Of a stretch of 64,000 nt of DNA, positions 43,439-56,189 are shown piece after piece. The position numbers and the translations under genes are program-made. The notes under the pieces were generated by a model. That model was given only the letters and a program-made list of their open reading frames with translations, was not told the origin of the DNA and searched no databases. Each line of letters begins with the position of its first letter. Position 1 is the first letter of the stretch. The DNA is taken from the NCBI GenBank assembly GCA_944548615.1, contig OX155964.1, positions 16,658,653-16,722,652 on the forward strand, read 5' to 3'. This stretch comes from Micropterix aruncella. Taxonomy: Eukaryota > Arthropoda > Insecta > Lepidoptera > Micropterigidae.

Positions 43439-46195
43439 CAGGCACGTACCCAGGAATTTTTTTCGGGGGGGGATAATAATTTGAAGTACAAAATTTAAAC
43501 GACGATTAATTTTCCTTCGCATTTAATGCTAGATAAAAGAACGTAAAATAAAGATGTCTGTTTACAAGTTTAAGTAAAGATTTGCAATAAATGTGATTAT
43601 TATAAATAGAAAACCATAACAGTACAATACTTTATTACTTTTACTTAATTTTAAAAATTTTAACGATACAGCAAATTTTTCTTACGTTGATATACCTAAT
43701 GTATTACAGAGTCTTTCTTTAGAACTATGTAGGTAAGTAGCTCTCTGACTAACATAGGATTTAATTAAATACAGTCTTGGTTGTAATAAGGCCTGTGATT
43801 CGGGAAAAATCTCGGTCGGGCTCAACAAAACACAAGTTACATGTTGGCTTTTCAAGATTAGATGATTATACTAAAATTTCCTAGAATGTATTAAGGTGCA
43901 ATCCTTTAAATTGAAATGAATAAAAAAATCTGCTGTGGACGAAACAAGACTTTTCCAGCGATATCCATAGACGACATTTTTTTATGTGTGAAAAAAGTAC
44001 AGCAAAGGAAGATTTAATTTACAGGAATGATATTTGACATAGGCACATTAAATTAACATCTTCCTTCTTGACTTAGCGCTCATCACATCGAGCACTTCCT
44101 TCGGAGTAGGAGAGTAAGTGGGTAGACAGCAATGCTAAGCCAGTCAGTCGATCATCTCCTGTTTTATTCCTGACGAAAGATTTTATCCTTTTCATCGTAG
44201 AAAAAGACCTCTCCACCGACGCTGTGGATACGGGTAAAGTTATGAGTATTTGTATTAGCTTTCTGATGGAAGGAAAGAATCCATGATCGCTCGCATCTAA
44301 GACTTTCATCAGGTCCGTTGGTTTGGTTTCAAAATCCTTCCATCTTGAACACCAGAGTCGATATTCAGCCTTCATGATAACTTCTTCAACATCATCGGGC
44401 CAATACATTTTCAACATTTCTAGGGTACTTGCTTTCTTCTCGTCGACATTTTTGGGTAGCACAACTTCTAGTGAGGAGAGCAAGTCTCGGTTCTTGCCGA
44501 ACCTATCTTCCATACCACAGATTACGTCATCTAAACAAGGAATAAATAAAGCTCGTCTGTAATATTCTTCTGCTGAGTCACTGGGGGGATTGCTTCTTTT
44601 AGTTTGGTGACCTGTGACACGCGGTGGGTTTATTTCTATATCAAAAATATTCTCTGCTATTTCAGAACAAGATGAATAAAGTTTTGAAAACTCCTTTTCG
44701 ACATCGTTTCGAATGTCCCTTAATTTCCTGGTGACACTTTCTGCGAATTCCATGGCAGAAGCCAGAGTGTGAGTAGGATTTTGCAGATATTTTGAAAGCG
44801 GTAATGTGAAGCTGAAGATTAATTCGCACGTTTTCAACGATATTAAAAAACAGCCTTTTTCCATCGCAGCCAAAAGAGTTGCTGCGGTCGACGAAACTGC
44901 TCTGTTTGTATTGGACAGTTCGCGCAATGTGACGACTATTGGGAGGAACAACTCACAAAAAACATTTATAGAGTCATGACGTTCGATGAACCTTGTTTCA
45001 CACAAGCCCACGAGTCTTTTTCTTTTGCTTTCGGGAGCGTATTTTTCTATGTTTTCTTTCAGTGTCTTTCCAGCTGCAGCATTGTTTCTCAATGTGTTGC
45101 ATACTTCTTTGATAACGCCAAGAGCGTTTCTTACGTTAGACACAGAAAGAGCCTGCGACAGGACAAGATTTAAACGATGGGCTGTGCAATGCACGTACGC
45201 AGCTTTAGGGTATTGTTGTTGAATTCTTGCTTGTACTCCGTTGATCTTGCCGGCCATGTTGGCGGCACCGTCATATCCTTGACCGATTATTTTCTCTAAG
45301 TTAAGACCCAGCAAGCGGCATTTGTGAAGTATGGCTTCGCTTATCGCTTCAGCGCCTAGGTCGTATATGGGAATGAAAGCTAAAAAGTCTTCTCGAAGAA
45401 TGCCTTCGTGAATATATCTTGCGCATACGGAAAACTGCTCTGTACCACTTATATCGAGGGTCTCGTCGCCAAGAATTGCGAAACACTCTGAACCGTTTAC
45501 TTGGCTTACAATTCTCTTTTGTATTAGTTCTCCACATATGACAATAATTTCATTTTGTATCTTTGGGCTAATATATGTAGCATTTTTAGAACTTTTTATT
45601 AAGTGCTCTTTTAACGAGTCGTCGTAAGCCGCCCTGTACCTTAGTAGCGCCCTAAACTTTCCGTCCTTTTCCACTGGCTTCTTCAGCGTTAGAGGACCGC
45701 TGTCATTGTCGCCTCGAAGTGGCAATTCTTGTTCTCCACACAAAATTATAGTTTCAATTATAGGTTTCAATGCTGCTCTATGTTGCTGTATTTCTGTTTG
45801 TCTTTGCGTATTTATTTGGCTTGCAATGTCTGGAATTTTTGAGGAAGTTATTCTTGTGAAGTTTATAGCGGCTAGTTGTGAAAACTGGTGGTATTTTGCA
45901 ACTGAATGCTCGCGGAATTTTTCTGTAGCATTTTTCCAGTCTTTGAATGGTTTCGACACGAAACTACCAACAGTCTGAAGCCGACTGAAGCCGGCGCTGG
46001 AGGGTGTTGGTAGCATCGTCTGGCGCCCGGCTTCAGAGAGGACCCGGCCAGTGTTGCCAGATAGTCAAGCGGTGAAATCCCGACATATCGCTAAAAACCC
46101 GCTGGGAATTTTTTTTTTTAGGATTTGAAATACAACACCAAACATTTCGGGGGGGGGATAAGTCCAGTGTATCCCCCCCCCTCGGTACGTCCCTG
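43439..46195 (-). mobile_element. complete hAT element (2757 bp), 8-bp TSD GTCATGTG
   Basis: GTCATGTG lies directly on both sides (43431-43438 and 46196-46203). The left end CAGGCACGTACCCAGG and right end (reversed CAGGGACGTACCGAGG) are terminal inverted repeats with two mismatches in 16, each followed by a run of G. It encloses one intact transposase gene on the minus strand. Perfect duplication, matching ends and an unbroken frame mean a recent, possibly still active, autonomous copy. A CAGTGTTGCCAGA motif near 46049 resembles the end of another hAT family, inside the 5' leader. Confidence 0.95.
44073..46016 (-). CDS. hAT transposase, 647 aa, intact
   Basis: Catalyses cut-and-paste transposition of its element. 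It belongs to the ZMYM1/P52rIPK-like group of hAT proteins. Visible landmarks are KPFKDWKNATEKFREHS (22-38, the tail of the region that follows a TTF-type zinc finger), LRGDNDSG (100-107), ILGDETLDIS with D184, GQGYDGAANMAG with D249, HCTAHRLNLVL with C277 and H280, CETRFIERHDSI (339-350), and a C-terminal hATC dimerisation domain with LPVSTASVERSFS (594-606, E602). The DDE acids thus appear present. The TTF zinc finger expected upstream of residue 20 is missing, and only 17 further codons are open before an upstream TGA. A minus-strand AATAAA lies at 43631-43636. No frameshift or stop. Confidence 0.95.
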   Translation of the reverse strand: MLPTPSSAGFSRLQTVGSFVSKPFKDWKNATEKFREHSVAKYHQFSQLAAINFTRITSSKIPDIASQINTQRQTEIQQHRAALKPIIETIILCGEQELPLRGDNDSGPLTLKKPVEKDGKFRALLRYRAAYDDSLKEHLIKSSKNATYISPKIQNEIIVICGELIQKRIVSQVNGSECFAILGDETLDISGTEQFSVCARYIHEGILREDFLAFIPIYDLGAEAISEAILHKCRLLGLNLEKIIGQGYDGAANMAGKINGVQARIQQQYPKAAYVHCTAHRLNLVLSQALSVSNVRNALGVIKEVCNTLRNNAAAGKTLKENIEKYAPESKRKRLVGLCETRFIERHDSINVFCELFLPIVVTLRELSNTNRAVSSTAATLLAAMEKGCFLISLKTCELIFSFTLPLSKYLQNPTHTLASAMEFAESVTRKLRDIRNDVEKEFSKLYSSCSEIAENIFDIEINPPRVTGHQTKRSNPPSDSAEEYYRRALFIPCLDDVICGMEDRFGKNRDLLSSLEVVLPKNVDEKKASTLEMLKMYWPDDVEEVIMKAEYRLWCSRWKDFETKPTDLMKVLDASDHGFFPSIRKLIQILITLPVSTASVERSFSTMKRIKSFVRNKTGDDRLTGLALLSTHLLSYSEGSARCDER

Positions 46196-46332
46196 GTCAT
46201 GTGGTGTTTTCCAAAAGATATTAGGCCTAATAAGGCATATTACACATTGTAATTATTTTGACATTTTAATTATTTTAGACTACTTTTAACTATTCTTATT
46301 TTTAGAAATGATTTAAGCTTTATATTTGTGAC

Positions 46333-47105
46333 TAGCTGACCCGTGCCCACTTCGTTGGGCGGTAAAACTTTGTATCTATGATTAAATTATGAGTGTGTTT
46401 CGGTTAGTACCGAGTGCTATGATTTATTTCCTGACTGCCAAAAGGAGGGTTTTTTTTCTGCATATGTATGTATGTATTTGCATGCCAATTTGACTATAAT
46501 ACCGTTATTTGTGAGTGTCCTATTTGTGAACGTATTATCTCTTTAACTATTTATGCAGTAAAAGGGAAATTATATGCAGTAAAAGGGAAAAGTCTTTTGT
46601 TTTAAATACTTGAGACGATACATTTACTTATTTTGATAAGAATTCTTGATAATTGTTGATAATATGAGCAATAAACATGACCTAACGATTTAAATTATTT
46701 TTTTAATATAAAATACTACTTTTTGTGACTTAAATATAAAAGTTAGACATACGCTGTCGCTGACTTTTTTGTAGGCATTATCAAGCTCTACAACTTTTTT
46801 CTAGAACTTAATCATACATCTCTCATCGTTAAGGCAGCGTTAGTTAGAAACATTTTCGTTCGACCGCTTATTCTCCGACTTACTTTGCAAATCTGACTCC
46901 GACGAAAAAGTCATTTAATTTTTCGGATTAATTTATAGCCATTTATGCCGTGCATTAGCAATTTATAGCCGTGTTATTTATAACACTCACAAATAACGTG
47001 GCTTTCTATTAGTAAAAGAATTTAAAAATCGGTTCAGTAGATCGAGAGATTACTTCCTACATCGTCACAAACGTTACCTCTTTTAAAATATTAGTGTAGA
47101 TTTCC
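46333..47105 (+). repeat. RTE-like LINE tail
   Basis: It begins ACTAGCTGACCCGTGCCCAC and TTCGTTGGGCGG, and ends with AACGTTACCTCTTTTAAAAT then ATTAGTGTAGA. This start and end match, from memory, the 3' portion of RTE-type LINEs common in insects. An internal TATGCAGTAAAAGGGAAA duplication lies near 46553-46590. No coding frame is left. Confidence 0.5.
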
Positions 47106-47904
47106 AACTTTTCATTGCTGTACCTACTCATTTTTGTCAATTTGATTTTTTCAAACGTATTCATACGTTAATTGGGTTGACTGTGTTTATTGAATGTACG
47201 CCCAAGCACAAGCTTTGCTTAGTTGGGCGACATCGGACAGTAGGCATCTTTAATAATTGAGTTTACTTTCGTGCTGTAGATTAAATTATTTATTTTAGTG
47301 GAAGATCGATCAGTCAAATTTTTTTTTTGTTATTACATTTTAAATATTTACTTACTTAAAATAGGACCTTTTAGGCAAGGTTTTTTCGAGTGAGAATAAA
47401 ATATATCTTGTATGAACACCAAATATAATTGTAAAACCAAATATAATATAATAGTTTCTAAAAGAAATACATTTTACTTAAATTTGTACCACATAAAAAG
47501 AATCTCATCATGAAAAGTCGAATTGACTTTGATCGTTCTTACCCGTAACATTTTATTTGTATATTGTTATATTTGTGAATTGCTTTAAATTAAATTAAAT
47601 ATTAGATAGGTACCTAAAACTCAAAAAGTATAATGGTCGAAAATCAAAGTTCAGTGCTAACGTGATTTCGACCAGTACGATACGCAGACAAAGAGGGTAG
47701 GTACTACATTTTTATAACATAGTATCTTTATAACATAGTAGTTTTATTAGCGTATCGGTACTCGGCAGCGTATCTGTGACAAAATTACTTTATGATAAAC
47801 ATATTCGCAATATTGTGGGAAGTCGTTTGCAACGTAGAATATTAATGAAATAATAAATAAAAAGTATTTTTTAAACCGCATTTTTATTTAAAAAAACTAA
47901 TTAA
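47106..47904. other. unassigned, with a LINE-tail fragment near 47200
   Basis: GCCCAAGCACAAGCTTTGC and TTAGTTGGGCGACATCGG (47202-47238) resemble the 3' UTR of CR1/Jockey-like LINEs. TAACATAGTA occurs twice near 47720. The rest is AT-rich and anonymous. Confidence 0.4.
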
Positions 47905-48420
47905 AAAATGAAAATCAAACCCTCGTCAACATGTAGAATGGAAAGTACTCATGACAACAAAACAAACGAGCCCAAACTCGACTATCTTAGCACTTTCCAT
48001 GAGAGAGTTCCAGTGGCAATCTTCCGACTTCATCTTCAGGCCCTCGTCATAATGTGTAATGGAAAGTGCTCAAGGCAACAAAATAAACGAGACCAAACTC
48101 GACTATCTTAGAAATTTCCATTAAGGAGTTCCAGTGGCAATCTTCCTGCTCTATCTTCGGACCCTCGTCATCATGTGTAATGGAAAGTACCTACTCATGA
48201 TGACAAAACATAATAGCCCAAATTCGACTGTCCTACCATTTGCCATCAGAAAGTTCCAGTCCCTATATCCCGGTTCCATCATGAAGTCAGCTCGATAGTG
48301 CCGTAATATTGCAGTGTCACTGAACTTACATAAATATGCCAAATTTCAGCTCAATCGGATACCAGGAAGTGGTTGAAAAATTGTTTGCAAATTTTGAAAC
48401 GGACAATGGCATATAATACG
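47905..48420 (-). repeat. repeat C, copy 2, uninterrupted, ~121-bp units
   Basis: Three units with ATGGAAAGT near 47938, 48059 and 48180 contain AAACTCGACTATCTTAG and TTCCAGTGGCAATCTTCC. The array ends with TTTCAGCTCAATCGGATACC and GGAAGTGGTTG. This is the same organisation as 19590-20720 in reverse. CGACTGTCCTACCATTTGCC (about 48227) is the intact version of the site occupied by family A at 19.76 kb. Confidence 0.82.
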
Positions 48421-48555
48421 AACATCACAGGTTAAAATAAAGCTTGTAATTACTTTCTAATAAATATATTCGCAATATTATGTAAACTTGTTTGCAATGT
48501 GGATTATTATTGTAATAAAAATTTATAGTTTAAAAAAACACTAAAACACGCTTTT

Positions 48556-48620
48556 GGGCTATGATACGATATTCACATTCACACGGCTATGATACGATAT
48601 TCACATTCACACGGCTATGA
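48556..48620. repeat. 29-bp tandem repeat
   Basis: CGGCTATGATACGATATTC followed by ACATTCACA is present twice in full and once in part. The first base set recurs at 48732-48750 (CAGCTATGATACGATGTTCC), which shows that it derives from repeat C. Confidence 0.85.
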
Positions 48621-48900
48621 TACGATATTCCATCATGGAATGCCAGTGCCTATCTTCCGGCTTCATCATCAGACCTTGAAACCTAATCGTGGTCAAAGTT
48701 CATTCCAAGACTTTTCTAACAAGTCCAAACACAGCTATGATACGATGTTCCATCATGAAGTTCCAGTTCATATCTTCCGACTCCATCATCAGATCAGTTC
48801 GACAGTACCATATTATTGTATTGTCATCAGAACTACATACAGCTGCCAATTTTCATGACGCTACGATCCTTGGAAGATGGTTAAATTAGTTACCTTAGAT
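48621..48900 (-). repeat. repeat C, further partial units
   Basis: CCAGTGCCTATCTTCCGGC and CATCATCAGATCAGTTCGACAG are diverged repeat C end units. The stretch ends with the TCCTTGGAAGATGGTTAAA relative of the GGAAGTGGTT tail. Confidence 0.65.
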
Positions 48901-49420
48901 TCCATTACATAGTTACGTAGAGGTCGACCTAATAAAAGCGTGTTAAAATAGGATTGAAAGTCCCAAAATTTATACTGTATATTACTTACGTCATATTAAG
49001 AGCATAAAACATAAGCTGTTACCCACGTCTCCGCCCGCTATACAAACTGTGCGAGGTATTTTATTTGATATCCGTTAACCCTTAGAAAGCTAACCATGGG
49101 AATTAAACTCACGACGGCATGTTTTCAACCCTCGAAAAATTCTTTGTAGAGCTTGTTAGTGCACGCCTACTAATGGATAATGGTAGCTTATTCAATGAAA
49201 GCGACTTTTTTCGCCTATAATTACATAATTGCATAAATACGGATATTGGCAGCCCGCGAGTTGCCGCAACGGAAAAGCCACCGACGGTGGTATTAGCATT
49301 CCAGTGGTTAAAGCTTAATATAAGATAATGAACTAACAACTTCATTATTATCATTAGCGGTACAACCTATATTAAAGCTTTCGTAAATCTTCTATTATTA
49401 TTTTCCAGTTATTCATACCA
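48901..49420. other. no recognisable gene
   Basis: An 81-codon minus frame (49109-49354) has no known domain. Otherwise anonymous. Confidence 0.45.
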
Positions 49421-49990
49421 TGAGTGAGTTTTTACAAGTTTTTATTTACCTTGCAATGTTTGTCAGTATGTTTGTTTAGGTCAAATCTTGCCAGCAGAAT
49501 TAGAACCACTTCCTCTTATCCTATAAAATTAAAATTTAACATGTTGTTGCAGTTCCGACGACAATGCATTTTTATGGTAAGCATGACCTGATTCTGCACC
49601 CAGGCTTGGCTCCCGACGAGGGGACTCCTCAACGGTCAACAGCACACACGAAATTTTGTATACGTATTCAATTATGATAGCCCGATATAAGTTTGATCAT
49701 GACATGGCTACTGCAACCAGGATTGGATCCCGACTAGGGACTCCTCAACGGTCAACTGCATAGAAATTAAATTTTGTATACGCAATTAATTATGATAGTC
49801 CGTTCTACGTTTCACCGCGACAACGATGCGTTTACGTTCTACGTTTCACTGCTGACCCAAGGCTGGCTTCCAATGAGAGGCCTCCCCAACGGTCGACAGC
49901 ACAGAAACGAAATTTTATATACGCATTCAATTATGATAGCCCGTTCTAAGTTCCACTATGGCATGGCTGCTGCACTCAGGGTTGGCCCGG
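49421..49990 (+). repeat. repeat C tail joined to repeat D, block 2
   Basis: TTTATTTACCTTGCAATGTTTG (49440s), AACCACTTCC and TATCCTATAAAATT look like the repeat C tail, as at 19550-19640. From 49558 three D units follow with GGCTCCCGACGAGGGGACTC, GATTGGATCCCGACTAGGG and GGTTGGCCCGG starts. Confidence 0.7.
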
Positions 49991-50440
49991 TACAGAGCAT
50001 TTTAATAAAAGATTGTTTGAAAAAATGTGTATTTACTATTTATTAACTTATTATATAACAGAATCAAACGTCGCAACTTTAGTACATTTTATAGCCTTTT
50101 CATACACTCCAACCACCTAAATACAGTAGAACTTCGATATCCCGGCACTTGTATCCGTCATGTTCTGTTAACCGTCAATCTTCATAATGGCTTCGACGCA
50201 TGTGCTCGGCGCGCACGGCGCTGCGGGAAAATCACGTACGGAAATGTTTATCATTCTGTTTTTATCAATAGATAAACCCCTGAAAGAAGCAAATATGTAT
50301 ATACGTGTACTGTGCTTTTATAAGAAAATCAATTACCATTGTAATAATTATGTAACTGTTGATGTATTTTTTTGTACTCTGTAATCTCCTGTTTCTATTG
50401 TCCATCGAGGTGATAATCAGGGTTCTACTGTATTTATTAA
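49991..50440. other. no recognisable gene
   Basis: Short frames only, no domain. The GGCGCGCACGGCGCTGCGGG patch near 50207 is locally GC-rich. Confidence 0.45.
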
Positions 50441-51335
50441 ATGACTTCAAAAAAAGGAGGAGGTTATCAAATCGGTTACATTTTTTTTATGTTTGTTACC
50501 TCAGAAGTCATTTATGAACCATTTTTATCAAAATCCTGTTCTGATGATGGGATCCATGAGGAATTGAGGGAACTTCTCAAATATTATCATATGAAGTTGA
50601 AAATTTGCATGTTGGTTCAATTCCGATGACAAATCATTTGTTTTTATCGTAAGCATGACCTGATTCTACATCCTGAAATGGCTCCCGACGAGGAGACTCC
50701 TCAACGATCAACAGTACAGACACGAAATGTTGTATACGCATTTAGATATGATAGCCCGTTCTAAGTTTCACCATGACATGGCTGCTGCACTTATTCAAAA
50801 AATGGAGTCGGTTTTTTTGTAAAAATTTTGTGTATTTTCAAATTTTCAACAAATTTAAAAAATATATATTTTTCAGGGAGAGTAGGGGATTCCTCAACGG
50901 TCAACAGCACATACACAAAATTATGTAAGTATACGCATTCAATTATGGTAGGCCGTTCTTCAGAGCGTGAAAGTTAAAAATGCTTTTTACTATTAATCTC
51001 ATTAAATGCTTGAGTTTGAGCCGGCATCGCATGGTGTTTCAATTTTGCTGCGATACTACCTCTTTCGTACGAAGGGCATGACAAGGCTGCTGCACACAGG
51101 GTTGGCTCCCGACGAGGGGGCTCCTCAACGGTCAATAGCACAGACACGAAATTTTGAATATGCATTTAATTACAACAGCCCATTCTAAGTTTTACCAAGA
51201 CAGGAGTTCGGCACCCAGGGTTGGCTTCCAACGAGGGAACTCCTCAACGGTCAACAGGATAGTAACGAAATTCTAAATAGGCATTCAATTATGATAGCCC
51301 GTTCTAAGTTTCACCATAACATGGCTTCTGCACTT
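50441..51335 (+). repeat. dispersed repeat D, block 3
   Basis: The core (ACTTCAAAAAAAGGAGGAGG, GATGATGGGATCCATGAGG) and ~115-base units starting near 50688, 50880, 51098 and 51215. It also shares CATCGCATGGTGTTTCA and CTACCTCTTTCGTA with block 1, so the two blocks are copies of one composite repeat, not independent arrays. Confidence 0.8.
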
Positions 51336-52066
51336 ATTTTCACGTAACAGACAGCATTTTCACGTAACAGATTATACAATGTAATTAGTGAAGTGTTAAG
51401 CTGCAGTAGAGCCATAACTACTGTTGGCACGGAGTACTAGAAATACTTGATTTATATTTTGTGTTAATAATTCATGGTGTACTTGATAGACATGTACTTA
51501 TAGAGTAATAGTTGTTTTAAGAATTAGTTATGGAAGCGGGTTAAAGTGTGTGAGCGCGTGTGAAAGGAGGTGTGTGTGTTTGTTTGTGTGCATCTGTGAG
51601 AGGATGTGTTCTTTGTGTGTATCAGGGTGTGTGTATATTTATTTGTGTGTAGGGAGGGGGGAGTGTAGGAGGGGGGAAGGAGGGAGAGAGGGATAGAGAG
51701 AGGGTAGGGGTGGGAGTGTTGTGGACGGTTGTGATATGTACTTGTATGAGTATATTTTTACATTATTTTATTTTATTTTATTAGCTAAATGTATACAGCA
51801 TATTCATTTTATAAAGGAACATTTTATAAATTAACATTAATATAGCCATTAAAACATTTAAATTAGCAAATAATATAAAGCACCTATTTAAAAGATAATA
51901 ATTTTACACCCTTTTTTTTAAAAAAAAAAGAAAAAAAGAAAAAGAAGCATTTTTAAATTTAAATGTATAAGTACAATAGGGGAATGGAAATGGAAGGGAG
52001 GGATTGTTATAACACTATAATATGTAATATACTTTCATAAATGGCCATACATACGTATACTATTGA
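51336..52066. other. unassigned, with G/T- and G/A-rich low complexity
   Basis: 51540-51725 is a GTGT- then GGGA-rich strand; GGGAGGGGGG and GGGGGGAAGGAGGG could form a G-quadruplex. Such C/A-rich 3' UTRs (on the minus strand) occur in the LINE at 32.8 kb, so this may be a LINE 3' UTR in reverse. A poly(A)-rich patch lies at 51909-51945. Confidence 0.45.
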
Positions 52067-52070
52067 CATA

Positions 52071-53455
<1,385 letters not shown>

Positions 53456-53540
53456 TAGTAGGTTCAATTTAACTTATAGTGCCTCTGTGGGTGCCATTCT
53501 CATAGTATCAATGGTCCATCTCATATTATCAATTCGGTTC

Positions 53541-54260
53541 CCAATGATTCCGTGCAACTTGGGTGGTGTTGGTTAAACATCTATGTCATCTGGCCTGTCC
53601 AACTCACGGTTTAACTCCTATCTGGTAGCCTCCTCGAAGAAAGGCTTACCCTGTTAGGGCCGCTGTGAGCTTCTGCCACGGCTGTATCATGCAGTCGGTG
53701 GCGGTTGGGATTAGAAGATCGCGGAATCGGGGTAATATATATACCTCGGGCGGAACTGGGCAGTTGTTGCACCATCCGGTTTGCTAGGTGTTGAATGTCC
53801 AGCTGGCAAATAACGAGAGCGGTCTGGAGACGTATGTTTATTATGACAGCGGAGGGTATTTATCAACCTGACGTCGTCAATCCTTGGATCGATCCGCCGG
53901 CCACCCTATCCCGAGTGACCATGACGGGCAAAGGGCGTCGCAGTCCGTAAAATATTCAAACTGAATAACCGCTTACATCAGGTAGAGGCCGCGCAAACGA
54001 CCTCGAAACCGTGACCAGACCACAGGACGAAGAAATCCGGGCAACTCTGGTAGTAAAGGCGTGAGGTTGTCCCGCTAGTTTCACATTCCAGTGCCTCGTG
54101 GTAAAGCGTTAACTTATATTACGGACATGTTGGAGGAGCTAGACCGTGGACTGGTTTGTCCCTGAGTCTCTGTGTAATCACCTCACGGCTAAAAGAACGA
54201 TCAATATAGTTATAACAACCTGTGGTGTCGGGTTCGGCCGTGACAGATGACAGCTTCGTA
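53541..54260 (-). mobile_element. family B copy B3
   Basis: Collinear with B1/B2: ACTCACGGTTTAACTCC, TAGCCTCCTCGAAGAAAGG, GACCTCGAAACCGTGACC and the end GTGTCGGGTTCGGCCG. The flanks did not show a convincing target duplication, so the boundaries are approximate. Confidence 0.78.
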
Positions 54261-54780
54261 GTAGCATGGCCTTGACGTATGTATATCAACACGTGTTTTG
54301 CGGCAAAGGCTATCAGTGCCGACTAAGTGCTGAAGCTGAAATGTATGACAAACAACTGAATTTATCTCACACGGAGAGCTATTTTACGGTAGGTACGATC
54401 CGCAGCCTTTTAAACCAGTCGGCCTTACCTTTCACGGCACAATAGCAGACGAGCAATTATCGCATTGGTCTAGAAAATCGTTTCCAATTAGGTACTCGCT
54501 AAATCAGAGGGGAGAGTAATTAGGTTGTTTTAGATATAATTAAGTTAAGATACTACGCCTTAATGACAATAATAATAAGCAAGTGCTTACGCTCTTTGAT
54601 TAGGCTCTCAACTATGTATATCATAACAGTTAATCTCTGTGATGTGCAATTATTATAGGGATGAATAAACAGTAATTAACAACTATTTATTATGAATATA
54701 CGTTAAAATATCTTCTTCTTCTTCTTCTGGTGTCATGTGCACTACCGAACTTTGGCTATCATATTAACTATGACTATTGG
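54261..54780. other. no recognisable gene
   Basis: Unique DNA with a short CTT repeat at 54711-54727. Nothing else identified. Confidence 0.5.
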
Positions 54781-55457
<677 letters not shown>

Positions 55458-55680
55458 ACGCTTTGTTTTTGAGATGTGGATGAAGGGCGATCGTTCGCTA
55501 GCGATAAAGGGATCCCATTAAACCTACATTGCACAGTCGATAGTCGTGCACATCCGGTAAGTATATCTCAATCAAACATAAGCATTTCCTAATCCAAACT
55601 GGGATTTACTTCGCTGCTTTTTATGTAGCTTTTACTAATTTTATTTTACATCGAAAATTATCATCCTATAAAAGGATTTC
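55458..55680. repeat. unit T, copy 3 (diverged)
   Basis: GAGATGTGGATGAAGGGCGATC, GTCGTGCACATCCGGTAAG, ACTGGGATTTACTTCGCTGC and TGTAGCTTTTACTAATTTTA follow the order of copy 1. The left part of the T unit (GAAACGGCCTTTGCCGAAGT, TTTTTTCGCTTAATTAGTCG) is found separately at 55995-56060. Confidence 0.8.
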
Positions 55681-56097
55681 TTTACAAACCATATCAAATA
55701 TAAAAAATATCATACAGTTCATTACAATGTTTCTTTATAATTTTTTAAATATTATACAACTTTTATACAAGTTTATACCCTAATTTGATAATATTAAACA
55801 ATTTTTAGTACAAACTTCTCTGCCAGAAATCAGATTGAAGTTTCTTCTTTTATTTCATTGAGCATATGGAGGTTTTTTATTTTTATATCGATTTAATGGC
55901 TCGTTTATAACGAACGCAGCCTAATAGTATCATATTTTAAATGTTGGATACATTCGAAAATTTAAATTAATTCCTTGTGTCATCCTTCATTTTTGAAACG
56001 GCCTTTGCCGAAGTAATAAATGTGTTATAATTTAATTTTTTCGCTTAATTAGTCGAATGGTAGGTAAGCTATTCAGGAAAAAATAATTTAAATATGG
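55681..56097. other. unassigned, with T-unit left-end fragment
   Basis: AT-rich DNA. 55935-56060 matches the left part of T copy 1 (ACATTCGAAAATTTAAATTA, CGGCCTTTGCCGAAGTAA). No gene. Confidence 0.5.
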
Positions 56098-56103
56098 AAA
56101 AAA
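56098..56103 (-). terminator. RNA polymerase III T-run terminator for tRNA-Gly
   Basis: Six A on the plus strand (TTTTTT on the gene strand) lie 5 bases beyond the tRNA 3' end, a standard Pol III stop. Confidence 0.85.
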
Positions 56104-56108
56104 TAAAG

Positions 56109-56180
56109 TGCGATGGCCGGGAATCGAACCCGGATCAACTGCTTGGAAGGCAACTATGCTGACCATTACACCACCATCGC
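56109..56180 (-). tRNA. tRNA-Gly(UCC)
   Basis: 72 nt. The acceptor arms GCGATGG and CCATCGC pair perfectly. The D arm is GTGTAATGGTCAGCAT (box A region). The anticodon loop CTTCCAA has anticodon UCC (genomic 56145-56147). The T arm CCGGGTTCGATTCCCGG is a consensus box B. The discriminator is A73, there is no intron, and CCA is not encoded, as in eukaryotes. The fold has no mismatches in the acceptor or T stem, so this is a functional-looking nuclear tRNA gene and not a SINE head; the flanks show no repeat tail. Confidence 0.98.
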
Positions 56181-56189
56181 CGCTCGAGA

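Noticed and set aside
44323..45978. Four plus-strand frames opposite the hAT transposase
   Set aside because: Shadow frames of a well-supported minus-strand gene.
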